From: Hirsutella rhossiliensis
Taxonomy: Eukaryota > Ascomycota > Sordariomycetes > Hypocreales > Ophiocordycipitaceae
Length of the DNA stretch: 64,000 bases
Assembly (NCBI RefSeq): GCF_020360975.1
Contig: NW_025408670.1
Coordinates: forward strand, 6,138,001-6,202,000
Direction of reading: 5' to 3'
Shown here one piece after another: positions 20,169-31,000 of this stretch. The notes beneath the pieces are model-generated. The model was not told the origin of the DNA. It saw only the letters and a list, made by a program, of their open reading frames with translations, and ran no database searches. The stretch's first letter is position 1. Every line of letters starts with the position of its first letter. Position numbers and translations under genes: made by a program.

Positions 20169-21572
20169 CTCGACGCTTGGGGTCAGATGTGCCGAGTTTT
20201 TCTTGGTTTTTCGTTCCGAGATCGTGGCTTGGCTGGTTCGTCCGGCCGGCTGTTGAAGAATGACGAACTTTGACTCTGGTTTCAGTCTGTGTCGAACTGT
20301 GTCTCCTCAGAAACCTGCCCAATGGGTCCCTAGGTGAAGTAGAAGCGGTGACTTTTGATTCACCAGTCCCTTGAGTGTGGTGCGGAATGCTGAGTTTGGG
20401 TTGATATACGTACTGTAGGTATGCCGAGGACGTGTAGCGGATTAACAAAGGGCCGCTCCGGCCCTGGGTGTGGAGTCGAGACCTGCCGCTCAAAGTGTTT
20501 GGATCTACACGTCGAAACGCGGGTAAACATGGTCTGCGAGGACAGGCTGCCGTCGACGCAGCTCCTGATTACACTTTCACCGTACTCCGTAATTAGAGCC
20601 CTGCGCTTCGCCCTCCTCGCTGCCGTCTTCCGTCGCGCGTCTCAGCCGTCACACCCCAGCGGGACCCAAAGACAGGAAATGACGTGGGCTTGGTTGCTGG
20701 GGGAATGCCAGTGCGCCCGCCGCTAGGCCAATTGGAGCCGGCTGTTAAATTGGGCCTCCTTGATCCTCTCTCTTCCCCGTCGCGGCTCGTGGGGCTCCAG
20801 CGACGCGCTCAAACGTCTGCGTGTAGATGGATACCTAGGATAGGTGGGATGGGACAGACGACTGGATTAGATAATGGGCAACTGCCTAGGCGTGCGGCGC
20901 TTACGGGCGCGTTTCTGTCTGTTTGCTCTACCTTAGGTACCTAGGCAGAACCTGCTCATGTACTGTATGTATCTCGTAGAGCGCCATCTGATTCTGCAAG
21001 AGCTTGTTGCCTGCACGTAGCGCCGCTCGTACCGGTACTTGGCCCAAGTCGCGGTGCGGTACGGGGCCCCCCTCCCCCGCAGTCTTTCCAGGCATAGGGC
21101 AACAACTCTTACGGGTCCCGCCGCCTGTCCAGCTCTGCCAGACGGTACCTGTACTTGTTCGACGCGACCACCACAACAGGGTCAACCAGGCGTCTCTTCT
21201 TTTTGCCTACCTGCCTACTTACCTTACTTACCTCTGCTCCCACCGCTGCTCCTCTCGACCCGTCCAGATCCAATGCCGCCTCCATTCCGCGCTTACTTGC
21301 ACGCCGCCTCCGCCTATCTTTACGGTGCTGTCTGACGTGCTCTGTGCACCTGCCTTTGCCTGCCTGTCGCCGCGTCTGTCCCGACGTGGCTGCAAAAGCA
21401 AAGGACTGGCTGGCACCGCGTCAACAGCCGCGTCTACGACACCTCTGCCCGCCTACGGATGGCAGTCCTGGGCCCCGGTGCATGCCGTCACTCTGGGCTG
21501 CCTGGGCGAGTTTAATTCCGTCGTCGGCAACATCCGTCTCGAATCGAGCGCTGCTTTCAGCGCGCCTTGGAG
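20169..21572. other. Divergent intergenic region between TMA16 and EXO1
   Basis: No gene supported. A CCTTAGGTACCTAGG motif lies near 20931-20945, and pyrimidine-rich leader sequence approaches the EXO1 start. Confidence 0.4.
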
Positions 21573-23915
21573 ATGGGTGTCTCTGGTATGCGAGGCCAAG
21601 CCCGTGTCTGTGCAATGCTGACCAGTTTCCCAGGTTTGCTGCCTCTTCTCAAGTCGATCCAACGCCCCACCGAGTTGAAATTGCTCCATGGCGAAACTCT
21701 TGGGGTCGACGCCTACGGATGGCTACACAGGGCTGCCTTTTCCTGCGCAGGCGAGCTGGGCCAGGGCAAGCCCACCCGCAAGTAGGCCACGCCCCAGGCC
21801 GCCTCCATGCCATTGACTGAGTCTAACCACGTCGTGTCCAGATATATCACTGCCTTTTTGCACCGCGTGAAAATGCTCCGCCACTTCGGCATCATGCCCT
21901 ACATCGTCTTCGACGGTGACTTCCTCCCCAGCAAGGCCGCCACCGAGGAGTCTCGAGCCAAGAAACGCGACGAAAAGAGGAAGCTGGCCAACGAGCTCAT
22001 CAAGGCTGGTAAGCCTTCCCAAGCCATCCAGGAGTTCCAGAAATGCATCGACGTCACCCCTCAGATGGCCTGCAACCTCATCCACCACCTGGACGAGATG
22101 GACGTTCCATACGTCGTTGCCCCCTACGAGGCAGATGCCCAGCTCGTCTATCTAGAACGCCAAGGCTTCGTCAGCGGGATACTGTCAGACGACTCGGACC
22201 TGCTCGTCTTTGGCGCCAAGCGACTCTTCACCAAGCTCGATCAGTACGGCAACTGCATCGAGATCAACCGACGCGACTTCGGCGCCTGCCGCGAAGTTTC
22301 ACTGACGGGGTGGACGGATGCTGACTTCAGGCGGATGGCCATCATGAGCGGGTGCGACTACCTAGGCGGCCTGCCCGGTGTTGGCTTGAAGACGGCCTAC
22401 CGCATGCTTCGAAAATGCAAGACCCCCGAGCGCGTCGTTCGCATGTTGCAGTTCGAGGGCAAGCGCATCTCGGAGAACTACCTGACTTTGTTCTACCAGG
22501 CAGAGCTGACGTTTCTGCATCAATGGGTCTTCTGCCCCACGAAGAAGGAGCTGGTTCATCTCACGGAGCTAGATGGGTCAAGAACCGCAGAAGAGATGCC
22601 CTTTATAGGCGCCCACGTGGAGCCGGACCTTGCCAGGGCCATTTCGAGAGGGCACGTCGACCCCATCTCCAAGGAACCGGTCATCGTCCAGACGACACCT
22701 TCTAAGAGGAGGCACTCTCAGACCGCGGCTCCCAGCACACTGCAACCACCTCCCAAGCCCATCGGCTCCTACTTCAAGGGTTGCAATCGGATTCCCATGG
22801 GCGAAATGGATGCCAACTGCTTCTCGGTCGATCCCCAAAAGGTTGCGCAGATTACTGAACGGGGACTGGTGCCGCGGGTTTTCCCCTTGCCCCGGCCTTA
22901 TCTGGACGAGACTGAGCTGGGACATCGGCCTGTTCCTCCCAGGCGGACGAGCTCAGACCCGACTCGAACCTCACCTCGTCTTCAACGGCGGGATACGGAG
23001 CCTGCCTCGAACACGCACTCCCAAGTCGCAAGCAGCCCGGCACCCACACGATCAGTCTACAATGGCATTAACTCTCGCGCCGCCGTACCCCAGACTGAGC
23101 CACCGATTAGGCCTCAGAAGAAAGCCCGCCTTTGTGGCGAGGTAAATGGAGATAGCGCCCCCAAGAGTAGCAAATTCTTCCCGCCACCGAAGCGCAATAG
23201 CCCGAGGCGAGCCAAAAGCGATGCGTACCTACTGTCGGACGATTCAATCGAGGAGGCCGTACGCGATCTGCCCGACCTTGACGACTGGAAGCCCACAAAT
23301 AAACGTGGAAAGTCGATCACCATATTCAGCGACGCAAGCCCTGTCAAGAACCAAGCGTCACGGACAAGTGTGGCATCACTGGAAACCCGGCAGACGCAGC
23401 CCAAGAACGACATACTTGCTACATCTTTGGTCGAGTCTTCCCTGCCACCTCCAAAGTCTTGCAAACCTTTCTATCAGCTGTCGGAGACGCCCTCTCGGCC
23501 AAGCTTGAGCCGTTACCTCTTTTCGACACAATCATCTGCTGTGACGCCTGCCTCATCCGTCTCGCATCGCTCCTCGCTCTTCAGCGTAGCCTCTACGCCC
23601 TCGACAGCCCCCTCGACTGCTCACACGAGGCTCACTCCACTCCAACGCCTTGGCGTCAGGGCAGCCGCCATGGCCATGTCCCCGAAGCTGCCCAAGCCAA
23701 GACCCAGCATCGGACGCGGCTTTGGCAAGGGACTGCCGGTGAACCCCTCGTTTGTGCCGCTGCCAAGGGTGGACCTGGACGAGGTGGAGGCGCTCAACAA
23801 CCCGCAGGGCAGCGAGGACCAGATTGTTCCGCTGGGCGACGACTACGAAGACGACGACGAGGAGGCGGACTTCCCGCCCACGAAGCTCAATCTGTCGAGA
23901 TTCGCCTTTGTCTGA
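21573..23915 (+). CDS. EXO1: Exonuclease 1 (XPG/Rad2 family)
   Basis: Exons 21573-21585, 21634-21781 and 21842-23915 encode 744 residues. The first exon is only 13 nt, giving MGVSG, and restores the N-terminal Met-Gly essential in this family; starting later would lose it. Numbered from there, metal-binding residues fall at the standard positions: D30 (GVDAYGW), D78 (FDGD), E150 and D152 (YEADAQL), and D171 and D173 (DDSDLLVFG). The helix-hairpin motif GCDYLGGLPGVGLKTAYRML carries the last aspartate. The long Ser/Pro-rich C-terminal half is typical for the mismatch-repair and replication partners; FFPPPK and SYFKGC are possible short interaction motifs. Exo1 is a 5'-3' DNA exonuclease and flap endonuclease acting in mismatch repair and double-strand-break end resection. 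Confidence 0.96.
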
Positions 23916-24759
23916 GACTTGACGCACGGGACCGGCGATTCTGGCTCCTTTGTCCCACCACCAAGTAGCAGTCGCAACGTGTCACGATCCTGCATTCATC
24001 GGTGTTGATTTAATATGCTTGTATATGTTAGCCCGCACAGGCAGAAAGCATTAGTCTCTTTTCCCTTCTCCTCTTCCCAGCCTCGTCTGGCTGCTGTGTG
24101 CGAGACTGTCTTTTCATGTCAGGTTGGCGTGGTCACTCTAGAGAGGGAGCGCCGGCGCGAGCAGATGGAAAGGCAGCATGAAGCCGGGGAGGAACGTGAG
24201 AATTGTTTGGTCTGCCAGGCGTCATGGAAAACCTCTTTTTTTTTCGCAACAGATCCTGTGGAATGCTCAAGATTCATGTGTACAAAACGGCCCATCCGCC
24301 TTGTTTTCTATGTGTGCATTGAGTCTATCTACACTAGCTGTGGTTTCGATCGCGTCGTCCCAGCGGCCATGGATGCCCGCGACGCCGACGTACCCGCCGC
24401 CCCGTCCACGGCAAAGGCGAATAACAACAATGGCTGGCATACCACAGCCCAGACGCCGTGGGCAGAGAGGAGCAAGCGAGGCACTGTGATGCGTCTATGT
24501 GCCGCGAGCGAGCTAGTGAAGAGCCCTGAACGGGGAATGAGGGAGAAAAGATGCCAAAAGAGACAAGGGAGTAAAACATCAAACATTCGCAAGCCGCTAA
24601 AGCAGAACCAACCTCCACCCCAAACGCCAGAGAAGGACGGCATCGCATCTTGTGCCCGGTCGCTTCGTGTGCGAATCGTTTCACGTCGTGCGGGAAAGAA
24701 ACAGACCCCAAGAAGAGTCGTCATGACGGTGTCGCCCCGCTATGGCCGTCTCGACCGTG
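23916..24759. other. 3' intergenic region between EXO1 and the RBR ligase
   Basis: Convergent gene ends. A plus-strand frame (24015-24812, 265 codons) is open but has no family features and runs into the antisense of the ligase; it is not called. Confidence 0.4.
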
Positions 24760-26499
24760 TCAACGGCGGGGGGCGGCGGCGGCGAGGCTGGGATGGGTCA
24801 GATCCGCGTTGAAGGTCCATTTGGCTGCACGACGATCGTTAGCCACCGACAAGTCATCAGTCTCGAACAGCGCATTCGCGTACCTTTGACGAGGTTGTCG
24901 GCCGTGTCCTCAAGCAAGATGACTCTACGCTTGTTGCAGTACGATGTCTTGTCCATAATGTCTACCTTGAGCTTGGGTTCCGCCAACTCTTGGATGGATT
25001 TTTCAAACATCTCTGACAGGTTCTCCACAGCCATCTCGAGGTCCTTCTGGTTGTCCTCGAAAATCTCCGTCAGGTTGTTCTTGGCCAGGTAGAAGGCGAA
25101 GGCGTATGTCCACTTGAGCGTCTGGCGGCAGGTCTGAAGGGCCTGGGATGCCGAGTTGAGATACTGCACCTCAATCCACGACATGCCGGACGTGGTCTGC
25201 AGCTGCACCATCTTCTTCTCCGTCTTCTGGGCAATGTCCCTGTCCAGCTTGGCCGATTGCTCGTGGTTCGCGTAGCGGTTGTAGTAGTGCAGATAGCGCT
25301 CCAACGACGTGCGAGACTTGGCCTGGGCGTCGCGAGCCTCGGAGCCGCTCTTCTCCTCGTACCGGTTGCAGTTGTACCAGCTTGTCCCGTGCTCCGACCA
25401 GAGGCCCATGCACATCCAACAAAACTCGTACTTGCATTTGCGGCACGTCATGTGGTTGCATCCGCCGTTCTTCTCAATCGTCGAGCTGCACTTGGGACAC
25501 TCCTTTGTGTTGGCAGATATCCAGTTGGCCGTCTCGGAGTCGTCGGCACACTTCTTGAGCCACTTCTTGACGAGATCGCAGGGGGCAGGCTGGTGGTCCG
25601 GGTTTGGACATCCAAAGCAGAAGCGGTAGCCGCAGCGGCACTCGACCGTGGGGACGATTTTTTCCAGGTCCTTCCTCTTGACGCCGCACTCGATCACATT
25701 GGGGCAGTCGGGAGCAGGGCACCACTTAAATACGTCCTTGTCCTCGACGTAGGTGCGGTTGAGTAGGTCACGGTAGCGGTCCGTCAGGTCGGCCGTGACG
25801 AGCAGATCCAGGGACCGGGTGTCGAGGATGCGGCCGCAGCCGTCCGAGGGACACTGGATCCTCGCTGCCTCTCCCTCGCCCCGGATCTTCTGCGTCAGGT
25901 AGTGGCGATAGCAGTCGACGCAATACCGGTGGCCGCACTTCATGGCAAAGGACTGAAGTCCCTGGTCATCTTCGCAGCAAATGTCGCACATGAAGCCCGG
26001 GATGGCCTCGAGCTTTGGCAAGGCAGACGAGTTGTTGCTCAGGCCGGCAGCTTCGAGCACCTGGTCGGGCCTATCCATGTAGTCCTCGAGCAGACGCTCT
26101 TTGTTCCATCGAAAGTAGCGGAGGAGGATGGCGGCGTCCTCCTTACGCATGTCGAGAATCATGTTGACCTCGTTGATCATGTCATCCTGCTGGCGCTGGA
26201 TGTCGGCAGGCTGGAAGACTTTGAAGGGTATGACGTGGGCCTGCCGTCTCGTCCTTTCGAGATCCTTGGAGGAGAGGCCAAAGTCGGGATCTGGCTCTTC
26301 AAAGTCTTCGTCGTCGAAGTCTAGGCAGCGGGGGGTGTCAGCTGAAGGTGTTGGTGGAGGAAGAAGAGTGGCGGCCCGGTGCGTCGTTACGCAAAGAGGG
26401 TGGCTTGCCTTCACCCGCCGACACCTCATCACCGCTGTACTCTTGCATGATTTCGTCGTCGGTGGACATGTTGGACATGTACTCTTCCTCTGAATCCAT
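24760..26499 (-). CDS. RBR-type E3 ubiquitin ligase, Ariadne family
   Basis: Exons 26499-26415, 26320-24884 and 24824-24760 (minus) give 528 residues. After an acidic N-terminus come a UBA-like helical segment (DAAILLRYFRWNKERLLEDY), RING1 (CDICC..., MKCGHRYCVDCY), the IBR (KWCPAPDCPNV, VECRCGYRFCFGC) and RING2 (CPKCSSTIEKNGGCNHMTC). The catalytic cysteine is the one in GGCNHM, which accepts ubiquitin from the E2 before passing it to the substrate. The helical C-terminal part (LERYLHYYNRYANHE, LKWTYAFAFYLAKNN) is the Ariadne domain, which autoinhibits RING2. The last exon supplies KWTFNADL and a short tail. Introns are canonical; the first-exon ATG (MDSEEEYMSNM) was preferred over an upstream GTG. 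Confidence 0.94.
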
Positions 26500-27342
26500 G
26501 CCGGTGGTGACAGGGGTGGGAGGCGCGGCTGAGCCAGCTGAGGCGACGAGCCTTTTCTGGGGAAAATCGTCCCTGTGGTCAGGGCTCACCGTCGCCTCAG
26601 CAGCCTTTCGCTTTCTTGTCAGAGGGGGAATGGTGGCGGCTCAGAAGTGCACCAAAAGGCACTGTGGTAGCGGCTCGTCGACCGTTGGGCGCTGACGGCC
26701 GGGCGGGAGGAGACGAGGGGCGGCGAAACCAGCGAGGCGGGGGGGCCGAGGTTGATGCTGCTGGGAGAAGGGCAAAGGGCGAGAAGATGCAGAGGTCGAC
26801 GCTTCAACTGGGCTCTGCTGGCAGCCTGGAAGAGGGGATGTCACAAGCACAAGGCGGCTCTGTTATTGTCTTGGTCAGGAGACGACGGATGGTTGGAATC
26901 TCGCATCCGTCGGAGCGGGCCCATGACGAAGGCGGCCAAGGCGGTTCCCCTGAGAGTGTGTATGAGGTAAGCAGCGCCGGGACAACCGCGGCCTGACGCA
27001 TGCTCCGTGGCCTACCCTAGAGCCAGCGTCGACGTGACAGGAGCATTCAAATCTGGGCCTGCACAGGACAAACGACCCTTTTCGGGCCATGACCGTTATA
27101 ATTTGTGCCTGTTTAGCTCGCTGGAGCAACGAGGCCGAAACAGGGGCAGGGAACCGCGACGAAAAAAAACATGGCCACGCACTTCCATCCACTACGGCCG
27201 ACCAGTTCCCGCACTCCCAAGCTCGCCAGATCCAGGCAGAGAGCGAATGTCCATGTCCATAATTACCTCGCACTCCTCTTTGTACAAGGAACCGACACGA
27301 GACGACCGTGGCCCCGCTGGATCGCCTTGAATGCGCCTCCCT
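26500..27342. other. Intergenic region, no gene seen
   Basis: Leader of the RBR ligase and 3' flank of the peroxiredoxin gene. No supported feature. Confidence 0.4.
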
Positions 27343-28070
27343 CTAATCCAGTACCTTGTCGGCCATGGAGACTGGAGAAGCAATCGTGTGTCAGTTCGCT
27401 CGAAAACCAAGTTCAATCCCCGAGACTTACCATCAGCGCCTGTCCCGTCCGGCTCAATGTGCGTCTTTGACACCTTGCCATTCTCAATCTTCAAGGCATA
27501 GCGCTGGCTGCGCACGCCGCCGAAGATGGCCGTTCCGTCAAAGCCAAGGTCGAGGGCTTTGGTAAAGCCCGCAGTCGGGTCGGCGATGAACCGGATCTAA
27601 TGGACAGCCATTAGCGGTATCGATGGCAGCAGGCCAGATACACTCACGCCAGTCTCGCCAGCGGGATCTAGCTGTTCGGCCCATGCCTTCATGCTAGAGT
27701 GCGCCCCCTTGGTCAGCCATTCCAGGGCTCCTCTGCACTCGAGCTGCATGGCTCTGGCTCACACAAAGGGGTCGTTGACGGAAACGACAAAGATCTGGCC
27801 CGCCTTCTTCAGCTTGGGGTGGTTGATGTAGGACGGTATGTGCTGGCTCGAGCAGGTTCCGGTAAAGGCGCCCGGCACGCCCACAATGTATCCGTCGGCC
27901 TTTTGGAGCTCGTCGGCCAGGTTGAGCTTGTTGCCGGGTGAATTCTCGAAGAGGCCGTCAAAGCTAGGCACCTGGTCGCCGACCTTGACGCAGGCTCGCG
28001 GTGAGGAATGGAAGCTCCGAGCGGCGGGACGGGTCAAGAGGGCTCGCCCGAGGGAGGCACGAAACGCCAT
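27343..28070 (-). CDS. Type 5-like peroxiredoxin, mitochondrial targeting likely
   Basis: Exons 28070-27763, 27693-27648, 27596-27431 and 27371-27343 (minus) give 182 residues. The first 25 residues (MAFRASLGRALLTRPAARSF) are basic, lack acids and look like a mitochondrial presequence. The active-site loop GVPGAFTGTCSSQHIPSYI holds the peroxidatic cysteine in the PxxxTxxC motif. FVVSVNDPFVMKAWAEQL follows across intron 1, then RFIADPTAGFTKALDLGFD, as in the Prx5/Ahp1/Asp f 3-like group. The enzyme reduces hydroperoxides, usually with thioredoxin. The C-terminus ends SMADKVLD with no SKL-type peroxisomal signal. A resolving cysteine is not obvious, so the 1-Cys/atypical 2-Cys state is open. 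Confidence 0.94.
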
Positions 28071-31000
28071 TGTCGGCGGGCTGGCGTGCGGGATGAGACG
28101 GACTGGAGGAGACGGGACTGGGGGGGACGGGACTGGGGGAGACGGAGGGGTGCGGCAATGGCAATTCGTGTTGGACGGGCTGCTGAGATGGCAAAAGGGG
28201 AGGCGAGACGCGGATGGGAAAGTGTCGCGGCTGGAAGCTCGACTTGGTGAATACCCCCGTTAAAGAGAAGTCGCAAAGTACCTCTGTACGGAGGGGGTGT
28301 CCGCTCGACACTCCGCGTAGTGGGGCTGGGCCCTGTGAACAAGTACCGTCGGGTACTCAGGGCAGTTGGCTCGCCGGCCCGCCTGTCCGGGGCCGAAGCC
28401 CCACTTTGGAGATTCGGCACCGGACCAACGGCGAAAGCCAACCGACTTTCCATCTATTCCCAACGCCCAAATCTCCTTGTTGGACAGGGCCACTCTCTCT
28501 CGGCCGAAAGCGTCAGAGACTGACGTTTTGACGATTGGAGACATCGGGGCGGAGAGCCGATGACTTCAGCCGCTGCGTCACCACCCACCCACCAACTGAG
28601 CTTCATGCTTGTCAATCTCATGATAAACTAGGGAAAGTTGAATCAAGAATTTGCACGATTCCCAGAAACTTGAACCAACCTTCAGGCCTCCACAGAGCTA
28701 CGTATTACCCGTCCGTCATAACGGCAAGTGGATCTCCGCTGGCGGTCACCCGGCCTTTCTTTTCGAGCCGACTCTGCTGGGCTGCACAGTCGCCATGCGG
28801 TAACGCTGGGGTGCTGAAACGGCCTTTTCAACTCGACGTGCTGTGCGAGTTCCACTGGCGACGAGGCTTAGCACTCGGGCGTGAAATCGGCGGCCTCGTG
28901 TATGTACTGGCCAGTTGCCGTGATCGCACGCGCCTGTCTGTTGCATCTGGAGTCGTTCAGGGCCAAGCGCAAGAAGCGGGCAAGCTCCGAGGTCATTTCG
29001 AAAAGGGGGCCAGAAGGGGAGCAGCTCGATTCGAAACACGAGCCAAGCACGGTGAGGAGGCAGAGTCAAGACAAGAACAACGGGCCCGACTAACCATCAT
29101 GCGAGCCGGCCGTGCGTCTTATGCCAGCACAGAAGAATGAGGCGCACGGATGGCAACTCCATCGGGGTCTGGAGGGAAAGAGGAGAGAGGCGGGTTGACC
29201 TCAGGGTCTCCGGGTATTGATCCATCCCACGAATGAAGTACGCGATCATCCGAGACCACGCATAGCAAAGCTGCGTCGATCGATTCACCGCCGCGGTTCT
29301 TTCGATACCCTTTGAGTTAGGGGCAAGGCGAGTGCCTGAACAGATACGCGGCATATAGCCAAGTGCCGCTGCCCCATACCCCGCTGCTGTACTGTCGCTG
29401 TGATACCGCCCGAGACCGACGTCCGAGTCAGTTCAAGTCCCCGGAAACTCTACTGTCGGCTCGAAGCAGGCAAAGAGGCCACTGTCTAGGCCAGGGGGGA
29501 GGGCAAGAAACGAGACGACTAAGCCGTGCTGGGGTTGCCTCCTTTTTTTCTTCTTCTCTGAAAACCTATTGCCCAAGCTGGAGGCTAGGTGTTCGGACGA
29601 CAAGGTTAACCCTAGCACCGCAGATGCGATCGTTTGGCCAGGGCCGTCTGGGCACCGGGTCCCTGACGGCGCAAAGTCAAATCTGATGAAGCATGGCGTT
29701 CTGATTCGTGGAATCATGATTACCGGCCACCTTCGGCGGAAGACAAGTAAGACACGGGTCCCTTAGAAGCTGAGCTCGGGCGAGTGTTATTTTGCTTTTC
29801 CGCCGGCCGGCGATGCGGACACCACACAGCCAGAATAAGCACCGATTATCTGCACGAAGTAGCTCAGCTCCCTCCGCTCCGGCTCGATATGCTAGGGGAT
29901 CGAGAGCTGAAGACGAGGGATGAGATGGGATGGGCAACGGAAGATTTTCAGGCGATCCTTGGCACACTCCGCGGGGTGATGCTATGATGGGAAGATGCCG
30001 AGAACCACTGCCGCCAAGAAGAGAAGGCTGGACGGACGGCATATACTTGAACGCCAAGTATAGGGGGAAGAGGGGACGTTAGGTGCTGGAGGTGAACTTC
30101 GTACATAGATGTGTACAGAGCAGAGTAGGCTTGGACAAATGCGTGGGCATGGTTCGAGTACGCAAAGTTTGGCGTGACATCGGATAGCATGATGCGAACC
30201 TCAAGAGATATCCTAGGATGGACATGTGAAAGCTCGAGGCCGGTTCCTGGCACGAAGGACGTATCAGGGAGAAGGGGGTGAAGCCGGCGCATCAACAGGT
30301 GTGCACGCGTAATGTACTTTGTAGGCCGATGAGACACTTGACGGCGATGCCTCTCTTGTTTGCTTTTTTTGTCGAGAGCGGAGACCCCGGCTCGAAGGCG
30401 AGATGAAACACTAGGTGCCCGTGTGACGCTCGGACTCATGCTGAGAGGGCGCGCATCCTTTAAACTTGAACAGTCAAAAAAGGGCCGGATAAACAAAATA
30501 TCTCATTCTCACGCGCGCGGGCTCACGGCGCCGGAAAGTGAAACATGGCTGGCTCTATTGGTCCCCGCTCTCACACCCTGATTTTCTCCCTTCCCCCTCC
30601 GGTTTTTCTTTGCACGGATCTGGTGAGAGAAGGAGAAAGTAATACGAACACGCAGTACATACAGTCGCATGGAAGAACAGGAGGAGGCGTTGGATGAACA
30701 AGGTAGGGGGGCCCTGGCTGCTTGTTGGGTGGTGGTCGGCCCGGCCGGCTCCGTCCCAGGCCGCCGGTGCCGGACAGCAGCCGGGGCCAAAGGAAAGCGT
30801 GCATGTGCTTTGCACAGGGCATGATCCCTACTGGCAGCGAGCCATGCCTGAATACGACCAAGGGATGAGGGAAGCATCAGAGACAGGAGAGGGGGTTTCG
30901 TTTCTATTTTTACCGTGCCGTCCAGGTTAATGCTTCTGGTGCACCATTTCTTTATTGGGTAAATTACATTCTGTGCATCTGGGCTATTTTCAACCCACGT

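Noticed and set aside
24015..24812. 265-codon plus-strand frame after EXO1
   Set aside because: Low-complexity 3' region running into the antisense of the RBR ligase's last exon; no family features.
28535..29140. 201-codon plus-strand frame in the gene-free region
   Set aside because: Compositionally random, no domain or intron support, overlapping frames on the other strand.
29380..29450. Possible tRNA suggested by a GTTCAAGTCC word
   Set aside because: The flanking bases do not form a T stem, and no matching D or anticodon arm was found.
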